From positions 1-28,682 of IMG/VR virus record IMGVR_UViG_3300047994_000175: DNA of 28,682 nt. One strand, written 5' to 3'. This document shows positions 20,685 to 28,332 of the stretch, piece by piece. Numbering within the stretch: the stretch's first letter is position 1; every line of letters begins with the position of its first letter. Source of the stretch: a virus. The notes under the pieces were generated by a model that did no database searches, was not told the DNA's origin, and worked only from the letters and a program-made list of their open reading frames with translations. A program made the translations under genes and the position numbers.

Positions 20685-20744
20685 CCGAGCGCCGTCCGCG
20701 CGGCGTTCCGAAAAGCGATTCCGCATCCACGAAAGGATCCACCG

Positions 20745-20978
20745 ATGCCGACCATCACCATGAAGCTGAAGACCTCGCTCGCCGGGCCCAACGTCTCGCT
20801 GCATCGTGGCGACGAGTATGCTTTCGACGTGGCCGAGGCGCTGCGTCTCGGCCGCGCTGGTTTCGCCGGCCCGACGACCGCCTCGAAGAAGGACTACGAG
20901 GACGCCCTCGCCGAGGACGACAAGGCCATCGCCACCGCCGAGGCCGCGGCCGCGAAGGCGTCCGAACCCAAGGCCTGA
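20745..20978 (+). CDS. Small head-region protein
   Basis: 77 residues from ATG 20745 with AAAGGA 7 bases upstream. The N-terminal half is beta-rich (TITMKLKTSLAGPNVSLHRG), then a helix (FDVAEALRLGRAGFAG), ending in an Ala-rich acidic tail. Proteins of this size and place between capsid and connector occur in many HK97-like phages, with no assigned function; a head-decoration or assembly role is a guess. Confidence 0.65.
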   Translation: MPTITMKLKTSLAGPNVSLHRGDEYAFDVAEALRLGRAGFAGPTTASKKDYEDALAEDDKAIATAEAAAAKASEPKA

Positions 20979-20989
20979 TCGCACGCGCC

Positions 20990-21580
20990 ATGTGGCTCCC
21001 CGCTGAAACCACCGTTGCGCCGACGGGCAGCTGGATCTCGCGCGATGCCGCGAAGATCTATCTGCGCGCCGACGGCGACGAGACCGAGGACGATGTGATC
21101 GACGATCTCATCGCCACGGCCGCCGACCATGTCGAGCGCTACACGGGGACGCGGTTGTTCCGGCAGATGGTCAAGCTGCGCGCCGGCAGCTTCGACGACC
21201 TGGCCACGCTGCCGATCGGCCCGGTCGTCGAGGTCAGCGCTGTCGAATACCTCTCCGCGGTCGATGGCTCGGTCACAGCCTGGGGCGGTTGGGAGGCGTT
21301 CGGCGCGGGGCTGGCGCAGGGCATTCGGCCCGCGTTCGGCGCCAGCTGGCCCTCGATCCGCCCGGTCGACGATGCGATCCGCGTGACGCTGTCGGTCGGC
21401 TATGCCGCCGATGGCGAGGATCTCGCCGCGATTCCGCCGGCGTTGCGCCGCGCCTGCTATCTGCTGCTGGGCGACTATTACATGAACCGCGAGGACACGA
21501 TCGCCGAGCGCAGCGTCGTGCCGGCGACCATGCCCAACGGCGTCGATACGCTGCTGGCAAATCTGCGGATCTACGGGTGA
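20990..21580 (+). CDS. Head-tail connector protein, HK97 gp6-like
   Basis: 196 residues from ATG 20990. SWISRDAAKIYLRAD, DDVIDDLIATAADHVERYTG, then the C-terminal ALRRACYLLLGDYYMNRED is the helical gp6/YqbG pattern; gp6 forms a ring under the portal. It ends with GTGA into the head-closure gene. The order capsid, gp6-like, head-closure, gp10-like, tail completion is standard. Confidence 0.88.
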   Translation: MWLPAETTVAPTGSWISRDAAKIYLRADGDETEDDVIDDLIATAADHVERYTGTRLFRQMVKLRAGSFDDLATLPIGPVVEVSAVEYLSAVDGSVTAWGGWEAFGAGLAQGIRPAFGASWPSIRPVDDAIRVTLSVGYAADGEDLAAIPPALRRACYLLLGDYYMNREDTIAERSVVPATMPNGVDTLLANLRIYG

Positions 21581-21918
21581 GGGCCGGCAAGTACCGCGAC
21601 CGGGTGACGATCCGGCGCGAGATCCGGGTCCGCGCGGCCAATGGCGATTACGACACGACCTGGTCGACGATCGCGACCGGCGCCGCCCAGGTAGAAGGGC
21701 TGGGCGGCCGCGAGAGCCTGATCGGCCAGGCCCTGCAGTCGATCTCGATCTTCCGCATCACCATGCGGTACCGCGCCGGCGTGCTGGCGCGCGACCAGGT
21801 CGTCCTGCCCGATGGGCGCGAGCTCAACATCCGCTCGGCCGAAGATGCCGACGGCCAGCGCAAGGACCTGGTGATCGTCGCCGACACCGGCTCCGTCCTG
21901 GGCGAGGGCCGACCATGA
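21577..21918 (+). CDS. Phage head closure (head-tail joining) protein
   Basis: 113 residues from GTG 21577 (GTGA). The start RAGKYRDRVTIRR and the beta-barrel core (TIATGAAQVEGLGGRESL, FRITMRYRAGV) match head-tail joining / gp16-SPP1-like proteins, which seal the connector before tail addition. Length is typical (105-120). ATGA overlap into the next gene. Confidence 0.88.
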   Translation: MRAGKYRDRVTIRREIRVRAANGDYDTTWSTIATGAAQVEGLGGRESLIGQALQSISIFRITMRYRAGVLARDQVVLPDGRELNIRSAEDADGQRKDLVIVADTGSVLGEGRP

Positions 21919-22385
21919 TCCCGGGGCTGGCCGAAGGGATCGCGCTCCTCGACGCGCTGGAACCCGAAGCGCGCGCCCAGCTGGAGCTCGATCTGGAATG
22001 GCTCGCCGATGAGACGCTGGCCATCCAGCAGTCGCTTTCGCCGTTCCGCACCGGCAATCTCTACCGCAACCTCACCAAGGACCTCGCGCTCGAGCAGCTG
22101 CGCATCGCGGTCGGCTATCCCCAGCTGAAGGGCGGCCGCAGCCCCCTGTTCTACGCGATCGTCGCCGAATTCGGCCGCCGTGCCGGCCAGAAGCTGGTCA
22201 CCGTGCGCCGGCGCGGCGCGCGCAACAAGAAGAAGCCTGGCGCCACCTTCACCCGCCTGCAGCGCTGGACCGCGCTCGCCGGCCGCCATTTCGTCCATGT
22301 CGAGGACCGCATCGCGACCCTCGCCGACAATCTCCTCGATCATTTCTGGGACGACGTGCTCGCCCGGGCCGGAGCCAGCAAATGA
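21915..22385 (+). CDS. HK97 gp10-like head-tail/tail terminator protein
   Basis: 156 residues. SLSPFRTGNLYRNLTKD, then YAIVAEFGRRAGQKLV and a C-terminal helix (VEDRIATLADNLLDHFWDDV) match the gp10-like minor tail family (the pattern TGxLxxS/N and EFG is typical). ATGA overlaps on both sides. Confidence 0.82.
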   Translation: MIPGLAEGIALLDALEPEARAQLELDLEWLADETLAIQQSLSPFRTGNLYRNLTKDLALEQLRIAVGYPQLKGGRSPLFYAIVAEFGRRAGQKLVTVRRRGARNKKKPGATFTRLQRWTALAGRHFVHVEDRIATLADNLLDHFWDDVLARAGASK

Positions 22386-22801
22386 GCGCAGTCGATCTGC
22401 AGACCCCGGCATCCGCCGCGATCTTCGCCGCACTCGTCGACATGGAGACCGACCCGACCATGCCCGCCGGCACCGGCGTCTATACCCAGGTGCCCGAGGA
22501 TACGGTGCCGCCGATGGTCGTGATCGATGCGATCGGTAGCAAGGCCTATAAGCCCGGCGCGACCTATCAGCTCGATCGCATCACCGTCGGTATCCGCACC
22601 GAGATCCGCAGCGGCCGCCGCAGCGACATCGTCGCGCTCCAGCATGGTGTCCGCACCCGCCTCGATGGTCAGACCCTCGAGGCCGACGGCGTCGCCTTCG
22701 GTGAGATCACCTTCCTCCAGTCCGAGACCAGCGGCGCCATCGAGGATGGCGTGACCTACCTCGGGCTGAGCCTCTTCGAATTCCTCGCACAACCCGCCTG
22801 A
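22382..22801 (+). CDS. Tail completion protein, DUF3168 family (gp17-like)
   Basis: 139 residues. ASAAIFAALVDMETDP, TVPPMVVIDAIG, then LDRITVGIRTEIRSGRRSD and EDGVTYLGLSLFEF form the DUF3168 pattern. Such proteins form the hexameric ring ending the tail tube. ATGA overlap upstream; 13 bases to the tail-tube gene. Confidence 0.86.
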   Translation: MSAVDLQTPASAAIFAALVDMETDPTMPAGTGVYTQVPEDTVPPMVVIDAIGSKAYKPGATYQLDRITVGIRTEIRSGRRSDIVALQHGVRTRLDGQTLEADGVAFGEITFLQSETSGAIEDGVTYLGLSLFEFLAQPA

Positions 22802-22814
22802 AGGAGGCAAACCT

Positions 22815-23246
22815 ATGACTTTCACCGTCCAACTCGGCTCCGATTACCGGCTCAAGGCAGGTGACGGGGCCTCTGGTACCGAAGGCTTCGCCACCGTCGG
22901 CGGCGAGGGTACCCTCGCCATCAACGGCACGTCGAAGTCGATCGATGCTTCGTCGAAGGACGACACCAACACCGATGCCACGGCCCAGGGCAAGAGCGCC
23001 ACGTCGATCGATATCGCCGGCGTGGTCAAGACGCCCGACCCGGGCCTCGCCGCGATCGACGGCGCGTACAAGTCGCGCCTCCCGATCGACATCGAGGTGG
23101 TGAAGGCATCGACGGTGAAATACGCGGCCAGCGTCTTCGTCGGCAACCGCAAGCTCAGCCTCGATAACAACGATGCGGTCAAATACAGCTACACGCTGAC
23201 GCTCGCCGGTGATCCCACCGTCGACAGCTTCATCGCCGCCTCGTGA
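22815..23246 (+). CDS. Major tail tube protein
   Basis: 143 residues, GGAGG about 8 bases before ATG 22815. TFTVQLGSDYRLKAGDG, GTLAINGTSKSIDASSKDD, then SRLPIDIEVVKASTV and KLSLDNNDAVKYSYTLTLAG match the TP901-1-type tail tube family. Rings of it build the flexible tail. It overlaps the next gene by GTGA. Confidence 0.87.
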   Translation: MTFTVQLGSDYRLKAGDGASGTEGFATVGGEGTLAINGTSKSIDASSKDDTNTDATAQGKSATSIDIAGVVKTPDPGLAAIDGAYKSRLPIDIEVVKASTVKYAASVFVGNRKLSLDNNDAVKYSYTLTLAGDPTVDSFIAAS

Positions 23247-23632
23247 CCGCGCTGGCCAACGCCGCGCGGGGTGAGCACAGCCTCACCCTCGCCGGCATCC
23301 CCTATCGCCTGCGCCCCAGCTTCACCGCCGCGCAGGCGATCGAGGCCGAGCTGGGCGAATCGCTCACCGCTCTCGCGCGCCGCGCCAATGCCATGGGCCT
23401 CAATTACACCGAGCTCGGCATCATCGTCGCCGAATGCATCCGCGCCGGCGCCGACGAGGACGATCGCCTGACCCGCAAGGTCAGCGCCGAGCGCATCGCC
23501 GAGCTGATCTACGAGGAGGGCGCGGCGCCCGTCTTCGGCGTGCTCACCGTGCTCCTGGCCGACGCGGTGCTGGGCGGGCGCACCCTGTCGGGGGAAGCCA
23601 AGGCGTCGGCGGCCGGGACAGCGAACCGCTGA
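23243..23632 (+). CDS. Tail assembly chaperone, GTA gp10-like (first frame)
   Basis: 129 residues from GTG 23243 (GTGA). HSLTLAGIPYRLRPSFTAAQ, AIEAELGESLTALARRA, then YTELGIIVAECIRAGAD and RIAELIYEEGAAPVFGVLTV match the GTA TAC / gp10 family, counterpart of lambda gpG. It acts with the tape measure during tail assembly and is not in the virion. The next reading frame is -1 relative to it and open through its whole 3' part, see findings. Confidence 0.85.
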   Translation: MTALANAARGEHSLTLAGIPYRLRPSFTAAQAIEAELGESLTALARRANAMGLNYTELGIIVAECIRAGADEDDRLTRKVSAERIAELIYEEGAAPVFGVLTVLLADAVLGGRTLSGEAKASAAGTANR

Positions 23633-23649
23633 CCTATCGTCGGCGCCTG

Positions 23650-23763
23650 ATGGGCGTCGCCTGCGATGCTTTCGGATGGTCGCCCGAGCAGTTCTGGAAA
23701 TCCACGCCCCACGAGTTCTGGGCGATGGTCGAGGCGCGCCGCAAGGCGACCGAGCAGCGATAG
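23650..23763 (+). CDS. Tail assembly chaperone, second frame (gpT-like part)
   Basis: 37 residues from ATG 23650, MGVACDAFGWSPEQFWKSTP then HEFWAMVEARRKATEQR, a pattern known from the small phage tail chaperone (GWSPxxFWxxTPxE). No ribosome-binding site is visible before the ATG. The frame is open back to about 23434 and includes SEPLTYRRRL just upstream of the ATG, so it is probably made as a -1 frameshift extension of the preceding gene, or starts at the CTG overlapping the stop (CTGA, 23629). Confidence 0.75.
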   Translation: MGVACDAFGWSPEQFWKSTPHEFWAMVEARRKATEQR

Positions 23764-23774
23764 GGGAGGGGTGA

Positions 23775-26438
23775 TTGGTCAAGCCGCTCGTCCTACCCGT
23801 CGATGCCACCACCGAGCCGCTCAAGCGCTCGCTCCGCGACGGCAAGGCCACCCTTGCCGATTTCGGCAAGGATGCTGAAGCTTCGCTCAAGGATCTGCGC
23901 GACAACTTCTCGCGCGAAGGTGCCAGTGCCGGCGCCGAGTTGGCGGCAGCCATGTCGAAGGGTCTCACCGCTAACCTTCGCACCATGAAGGCGCAGGCCC
24001 AGGCCGCGCTGGATATGGGCAAGGATTTCGACCCGCTCGGCGGGATGAGCTCGACATCGTCGCTCCAGGCTGCCGCCGCGCAAACCAAGCTGGCTGCGAC
24101 CTACCGCGAGCGGGCCGACGCCGCGTCGCGCGCCACTGCGGCCGACGAGCAGCAGGCACTCGGCCTGAAGCAGCTCGCCGTCGCCATGGAGCTCGCCGCC
24201 CAGCGCGCCGATGTCGAGTCCGCGGCGCTGCGCACCCAAGCTCAGGTCTTCGCCGCACTCGAGGCGGAGATGGGTGAAACCGTCCCGGCCGCCGACGCAG
24301 TGGCGGGCGCCCATGGCCGCGTAGGCGCAAGCGGCATGCTGATGATGCACTCGATACGCTCGGCATCCGACAGCTTCGCTGCAGGACTGCCACTTTCGAT
24401 GATCTTCGCCGAGCAGATGGGTCGGCTTGGCGAGGCCGCGGCGATGTCCGAGGGTGCCCTGGGCAGCGTCGGCGCGATCATGAGCGGCCCTTGGGGCATT
24501 GCGATCCTGGGCGGGATCTCGGTCCTCTCCGTCATCATCGGTAAGTCGGACCTCTTCACCAGCGAGCTCGATCAGAACAAGAAAGCACTCCAGGACGTGA
24601 AGCTCGCGAGCGACGGGCTGAAGGATGTCCAGTCGATCCTCGGCGAGGTTTTCGATCTCACCACCGGAAAGATCAAGCATCAGAGCGAGGCCCTGATGGA
24701 GCTGGCTCACGCTCAGCTGCTGGTCGCGAAAGCCAAGGCCGAAACCGACAAGGCGGAGGCGGCGAAGACGCTGAACGATCTGAAGGCGCCCCACACCGTC
24801 GTCGGTGGCGGCTTCGGCGGCGGGCTCTATCTTGGTCGTCAGCAGGGGCCGGAAGCGGATTTCATCACCAACTTCCAGGCCGGCAAATATGCCACCGGGA
24901 AGCCGGGCGACAAGAATTATGACTCCGGCGCAAATGCTACGATGGACGCGCTGGCGGCCCTTCAGAAGTCCGGCAAGATCAGCATGGAGACGTATCTGTC
25001 GGGAATCAGCGCGATTTCCAGCTACGATATGAATTCCGGCACGATCAAGCTTGCTGACGACGGTTTGGACTCCCTCAAGACTGGCAGCCTCGACCCATCT
25101 TTGCGCAATCCCAAGACGCCGCGAACCCGCCATCCCGCGGATCATTCATTCCAGGATGCCAACTCCTACGCGAAGGAGATGGACACCCTTGCCGATGAGC
25201 TCGCCAAGGCGAAGCGCGCCAACGTCACCGATGTCGAGCAGCTGGCCGCTCTCGACAAGGCCGAGGTCGACGCGGCTCTGAAGCGCCAGAAGGACACCAT
25301 CGCCGCCGACGCCCACCAGCACAAGTGGACGGACGCGCAGAAGGATGCCGCAGACCAGGCCGCTGACGAAGTCGCTGCCGCAAAGAAAGAAGCGATCGAT
25401 CGAAAGACGATCGCCGAGCTCGTAGCTCATTACGCTGAGATCGAGCGTGACACGCTGTCGGTTCAGAACGACCTATTACAGGCGCAGGGCCAGCTCGCTA
25501 CCACCACGAAAGAGCGGCTCGCGATTGCTCTTCAGATCCTTGCAAACGAGAAAAAATCGTCGGTGATCGGCAACGATAGTGATCTTGCCACCGGCAAGAT
25601 TGATGAGGGCCAGTACCAGCAGCGCGCTCTTGATATCAACAATAAGACTGCAGCGCAGGCCAAGGTCATCCAGCACCAGAATGCTGGCCCGCTCGACCAA
25701 TTCGGTCAGCAGCTCCACCAAAATACCGACGACATGAATTCCTCGCTGCAGTCGGTCGAGGTTGATGGCTTGAAGGGCCTTGAGGACGGTTTGACCGGGC
25801 TGATCTCGGGCACCGAAAGCGTCGCCTCCGCCTTCAAGAAGATGGCGGCCAGCATCATCGCCGATCTCGCCCGCATCGCGATCGAGAAGGCGCTGGTGAG
25901 CTTTCTGGGGCTCTCGACCGGGGGCACCGTTGAAGGCCGGGCCACCGGCGGCCTGCTGGGTTTCGCCACCGGCGGCCTGCCAGGCTATGCCGATGGCGTT
26001 CGCCTGGCCAACGGCATGATCAAGGGGCCCGGTACTGGCACGTCCGACAGTGTCCTGGCGCTGGTCAACGGCCGGCGCCCGATCCGCGTCTCCAATGACG
26101 AGGGCATCGTCAACGCGCGCGCCGTGCGCAATTACTGGCCGCTCATCGATGCCATGAATAAGGGGACCTTCCCGCGCTTCGCCAGCGGCGGCGCGCTCGG
26201 TGACGTTCCCCAACTCGCCTATCCCAAGGCGCCCAGCGTGGAATCGTTGCGGACCGGCTCCGGCCAGGTGCTCACCTTCGATCTGCGCGGCGCCGTCGTC
26301 ACCGAGCAGCTGCTCCGCCAGATGCAGGACATCGCCAATGCCAGCGCGGCGCGGATGGGCACGGCCGTGCTGGCCGCGGCGCCGGCGCTCAGCCAGAATG
26401 AGATCACGGAAACGGCCATGCAGCGGATCCCATCGTGA
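23775..26438 (+). CDS. Tail tape measure protein
   Basis: 887 residues from TTG 23775, with GGGGAGGGG 3-11 bases upstream. It sets tail length (on the usual 0.15 nm per residue about 130 nm). Residues 10-170 are long helices; 229-257 is a hydrophobic segment (GSVGAIMSGPWGIAILGGIS, VLSVIIG) expected to cross the host membrane; more coiled coil to 660; the C-terminus has Gly-rich repeats (ATGGLLGFATGGLPGYADG) and the motif GPGTGTSDSVLALVNGR typical of tape measures. It ends with GTGA into the distal tail gene. Confidence 0.93.
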   Translation: MVKPLVLPVDATTEPLKRSLRDGKATLADFGKDAEASLKDLRDNFSREGASAGAELAAAMSKGLTANLRTMKAQAQAALDMGKDFDPLGGMSSTSSLQAAAAQTKLAATYRERADAASRATAADEQQALGLKQLAVAMELAAQRADVESAALRTQAQVFAALEAEMGETVPAADAVAGAHGRVGASGMLMMHSIRSASDSFAAGLPLSMIFAEQMGRLGEAAAMSEGALGSVGAIMSGPWGIAILGGISVLSVIIGKSDLFTSELDQNKKALQDVKLASDGLKDVQSILGEVFDLTTGKIKHQSEALMELAHAQLLVAKAKAETDKAEAAKTLNDLKAPHTVVGGGFGGGLYLGRQQGPEADFITNFQAGKYATGKPGDKNYDSGANATMDALAALQKSGKISMETYLSGISAISSYDMNSGTIKLADDGLDSLKTGSLDPSLRNPKTPRTRHPADHSFQDANSYAKEMDTLADELAKAKRANVTDVEQLAALDKAEVDAALKRQKDTIAADAHQHKWTDAQKDAADQAADEVAAAKKEAIDRKTIAELVAHYAEIERDTLSVQNDLLQAQGQLATTTKERLAIALQILANEKKSSVIGNDSDLATGKIDEGQYQQRALDINNKTAAQAKVIQHQNAGPLDQFGQQLHQNTDDMNSSLQSVEVDGLKGLEDGLTGLISGTESVASAFKKMAASIIADLARIAIEKALVSFLGLSTGGTVEGRATGGLLGFATGGLPGYADGVRLANGMIKGPGTGTSDSVLALVNGRRPIRVSNDEGIVNARAVRNYWPLIDAMNKGTFPRFASGGALGDVPQLAYPKAPSVESLRTGSGQVLTFDLRGAVVTEQLLRQMQDIANASAARMGTAVLAAAPALSQNEITETAMQRIPS

Positions 26439-27037
26439 CCGGCCCGATCGCGCTGCCCACCGTCCGCTCGGTGAAGGACGACAAGCCGCATCTGATCGAT
26501 TGGGGCGGCCAGCTGCGGCCGCCGCTCGGGGGGCCGGTTCAGACCATCGATCGCCTCGGCACCCGCTTCGCGCTCGATGTCACCGTGCCGCTGCAGTACG
26601 CCGAGCCCGACGGCCGCATCTGGTCGGCGCGGCTGATGCAGGCCAAGCTCTACGGCGCGCTCTTCGCCTTCGGCCAGGACGGCCTCGATATTGGCGCGCC
26701 AGGCTCGCCGGTCGTCAATGGCGATACCTCCGGCGGGACCACGCTATATCTGCGCAGCGCCACGCCGGGCTACGTCTTCCGCGAGGGCCAGTTCTTGAGC
26801 CTGGTCCAGGGCCGGCGCTATCTGCACAACGTCACCGCTGACACGGTCGTCGCCGGCGACGGCACAGTGACGCTGCCGATCCTGCCGATGCTCCGGATCG
26901 GCTTCAGCGATGGCAATCTCGCCGAGGTCGCTGCGCCGAAGATCCAGGGCAGCCTCTCCGGCAACGACCTCTCCTGGTCGCGCCCCGACGGCGGCTGGTT
27001 CGACTTCGGCACGATAACCATCACCGAAGACGAATGA
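26435..27037 (+). CDS. Distal tail-type protein (position of GTA gp12)
   Basis: 200 residues from GTG 26435 (GTGA overlap). Beta-rich: PIALPTVRSVKDDKPHLIDW, LDVTVPLQYAEPDGRIWSA, then GTTLYLRSATPGYVFREGQF and GRRYLHNVTADTVVAGDG. The place directly after the tape measure is that of the Dit/DUF2460-type ring. I do not recognise the sequence family with certainty. A 200-base gap follows. Confidence 0.7.
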   Translation: MTGPIALPTVRSVKDDKPHLIDWGGQLRPPLGGPVQTIDRLGTRFALDVTVPLQYAEPDGRIWSARLMQAKLYGALFAFGQDGLDIGAPGSPVVNGDTSGGTTLYLRSATPGYVFREGQFLSLVQGRRYLHNVTADTVVAGDGTVTLPILPMLRIGFSDGNLAEVAAPKIQGSLSGNDLSWSRPDGGWFDFGTITITEDE

Positions 27038-27238
27038 TGTTGGCAGGTTTCCCGACCCGATAGGTTTGCTGTCGGCGCCGGAATCGATTCGAACGATCGG
27101 TGGCCGGAGTATCGGATCTCGCGCTCCACTCCGATCAACTAGCGCGTCCCGCCCTTACTTGTTCGGGTTCAGCTTTAGACCTGGCTCAGCAACGTTGCCG
27201 ACAGCGACCGCCCCCTACCACAGCTAAAGAGGACTGCC
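27038..27238 (+). other. 201-base gap in the tail operon
   Basis: Every other junction in the tail block overlaps or lies within 20 bases. No terminator and no clear promoter are seen. The frame of the preceding gene stays open for 34 codons beyond its TGA (to TAG 27140), reading CWQVSRPDRFAVGAG, then IDSNDRWPEYRISRS. This may be a gene remnant, a recoded extension or chance. A TTCGAAC near 27093 resembles a tRNA T-loop but no cloverleaf forms. Confidence 0.5.
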
Positions 27239-27877
27239 ATGTCCGAACTCACGCCTGCCCAGCAGACGGCGATGGCGGCCGACCGCATCATTCTGTTCGG
27301 TGCCGTCGAGATCAACCTGCCCGGCTATGACCTCTGCCTCTGCGACGGCAGCGCCGTGTTCAGCTTCGGCGGGAAGACCTTTCGCGGCCGCGATCCGATC
27401 TACGGCGTCCTCGATACGATCAAGGGCCTTAGCGACAAGAAGGACGAGCAGGCGCCAGCCTTCACGCTCGGCCTGATCCCCGCCGGCGATGCGGCGCTTT
27501 CGGACCTGGTCGATCCTGCGGTGCAGGGGTCCCAGGTGGTGATCAGCGTCGGCACGATCAACCCGGCCACCGGCCAGCCCACGCCCGACCCCTATGCGGT
27601 GCTCTACGGCGAGCTCGACGTGCCCACGGTGAAGTGGGGCGCGAACGATCGCCGCCTCGAATACCGCGGCGGCACCGTCGCCGATCGGCTGTTCAACATC
27701 GAGGAAGGCCGGCGTCTCAGCTCCGCCTTTCACACCAAGGTTTGGCCGGGCGAGCTAGGCATGGACTTCGTCACCGACATCGAGACCGTCGTCCCCTGGG
27801 GCGAAAGCTACACCACGTCCGGCCTCGAGGTTCGCAGCAACCTCACCGGCTACATCGAGACCTTCAACCGCACATGA
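27239..27877 (+). CDS. Tail-tip protein (position of GTA gp13 / hub N-part)
   Basis: 212 residues from ATG 27239, AGAGGA 6 bases upstream. ADRIILFGAVEINLPGYDLC, FGGKTFRGRDPIYGVLDTIK, then AVLYGELDVPTVKWGANDRR and LEYRGGTVADRLFNIEEGRR. I know such proteins from sphingomonad prophages but not by a firm family name; a DUF2163-like baseplate hub part is suggested by its order. ATGA overlap into the next gene. Confidence 0.72.
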   Translation: MSELTPAQQTAMAADRIILFGAVEINLPGYDLCLCDGSAVFSFGGKTFRGRDPIYGVLDTIKGLSDKKDEQAPAFTLGLIPAGDAALSDLVDPAVQGSQVVISVGTINPATGQPTPDPYAVLYGELDVPTVKWGANDRRLEYRGGTVADRLFNIEEGRRLSSAFHTKVWPGELGMDFVTDIETVVPWGESYTTSGLEVRSNLTGYIETFNRT

Positions 27878-28332
27878 GCGACCATGAACTGATCCGACGC
27901 GCGCGCGCGGCCCAGGCCACGCTCGACGCCTGGGAGAGGCGTGGCTGGCGTCTGGGCACCGCCGATTGCGTGCGCATGATCGCCAGCCACCTCAGGCGCC
28001 TCGGCTATCACGTCCGCCTCCCACCCGCCGGCGCTTATCGCACGGTCCGCGCCGCCGAGGATGCTCTCGATCGTCGCGGCTTCCGCCGCGTGACTGATGC
28101 GCTCGACGCGCTGGGCATGATCCGTATCCCGCCGGCGGCCGCGCTGGCAGCCGACATTATCGAGCTGCCATCGGACGACGCCGATCCGCGCCTGGTCAGC
28201 GACCGGCTGCCGACGCTCGCGATCGCGCTCGGGAACGGCCGCGTTTTCGGCTGGCATGACGATGCGCCCCAGGGCGCCGTCGTGATGCAGCCGCTGCAGA
28301 TGGTTGCGGCCTGGCGGGTGACGCTGCGATGA
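27874..28332 (+). CDS. DUF6950 protein (NlpC/P60-like position, GTA gp14)
   Basis: 152 residues. WERRGWRLGTADCVRMIASH (Cys32), a central region with PPAGAYRTVRAAEDALDRRG, and a C-terminal VFGWHDD then AWRV match DUF6950, a reduced NlpC/P60-related fold. In GTAs and siphophages this place holds the cell-wall peptidase at the tail tip. Whether the Cys-His pair is catalytic is uncertain, since DUF6950 proteins are divergent. ATGA overlaps on both sides. Confidence 0.78.
   Translation: MSDHELIRRARAAQATLDAWERRGWRLGTADCVRMIASHLRRLGYHVRLPPAGAYRTVRAAEDALDRRGFRRVTDALDALGMIRIPPAAALAADIIELPSDDADPRLVSDRLPTLAIALGNGRVFGWHDDAPQGAVVMQPLQMVAAWRVTLR

Noticed and set aside
23793-25145. Minus-strand frame of 450 codons over the tape measure gene
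   Set aside because: Shadow; tape measure features are on the plus strand.
27085-27110. tRNA-like T-loop (TTCGAAC)
   Set aside because: No acceptor, D or anticodon stems can be drawn around it.
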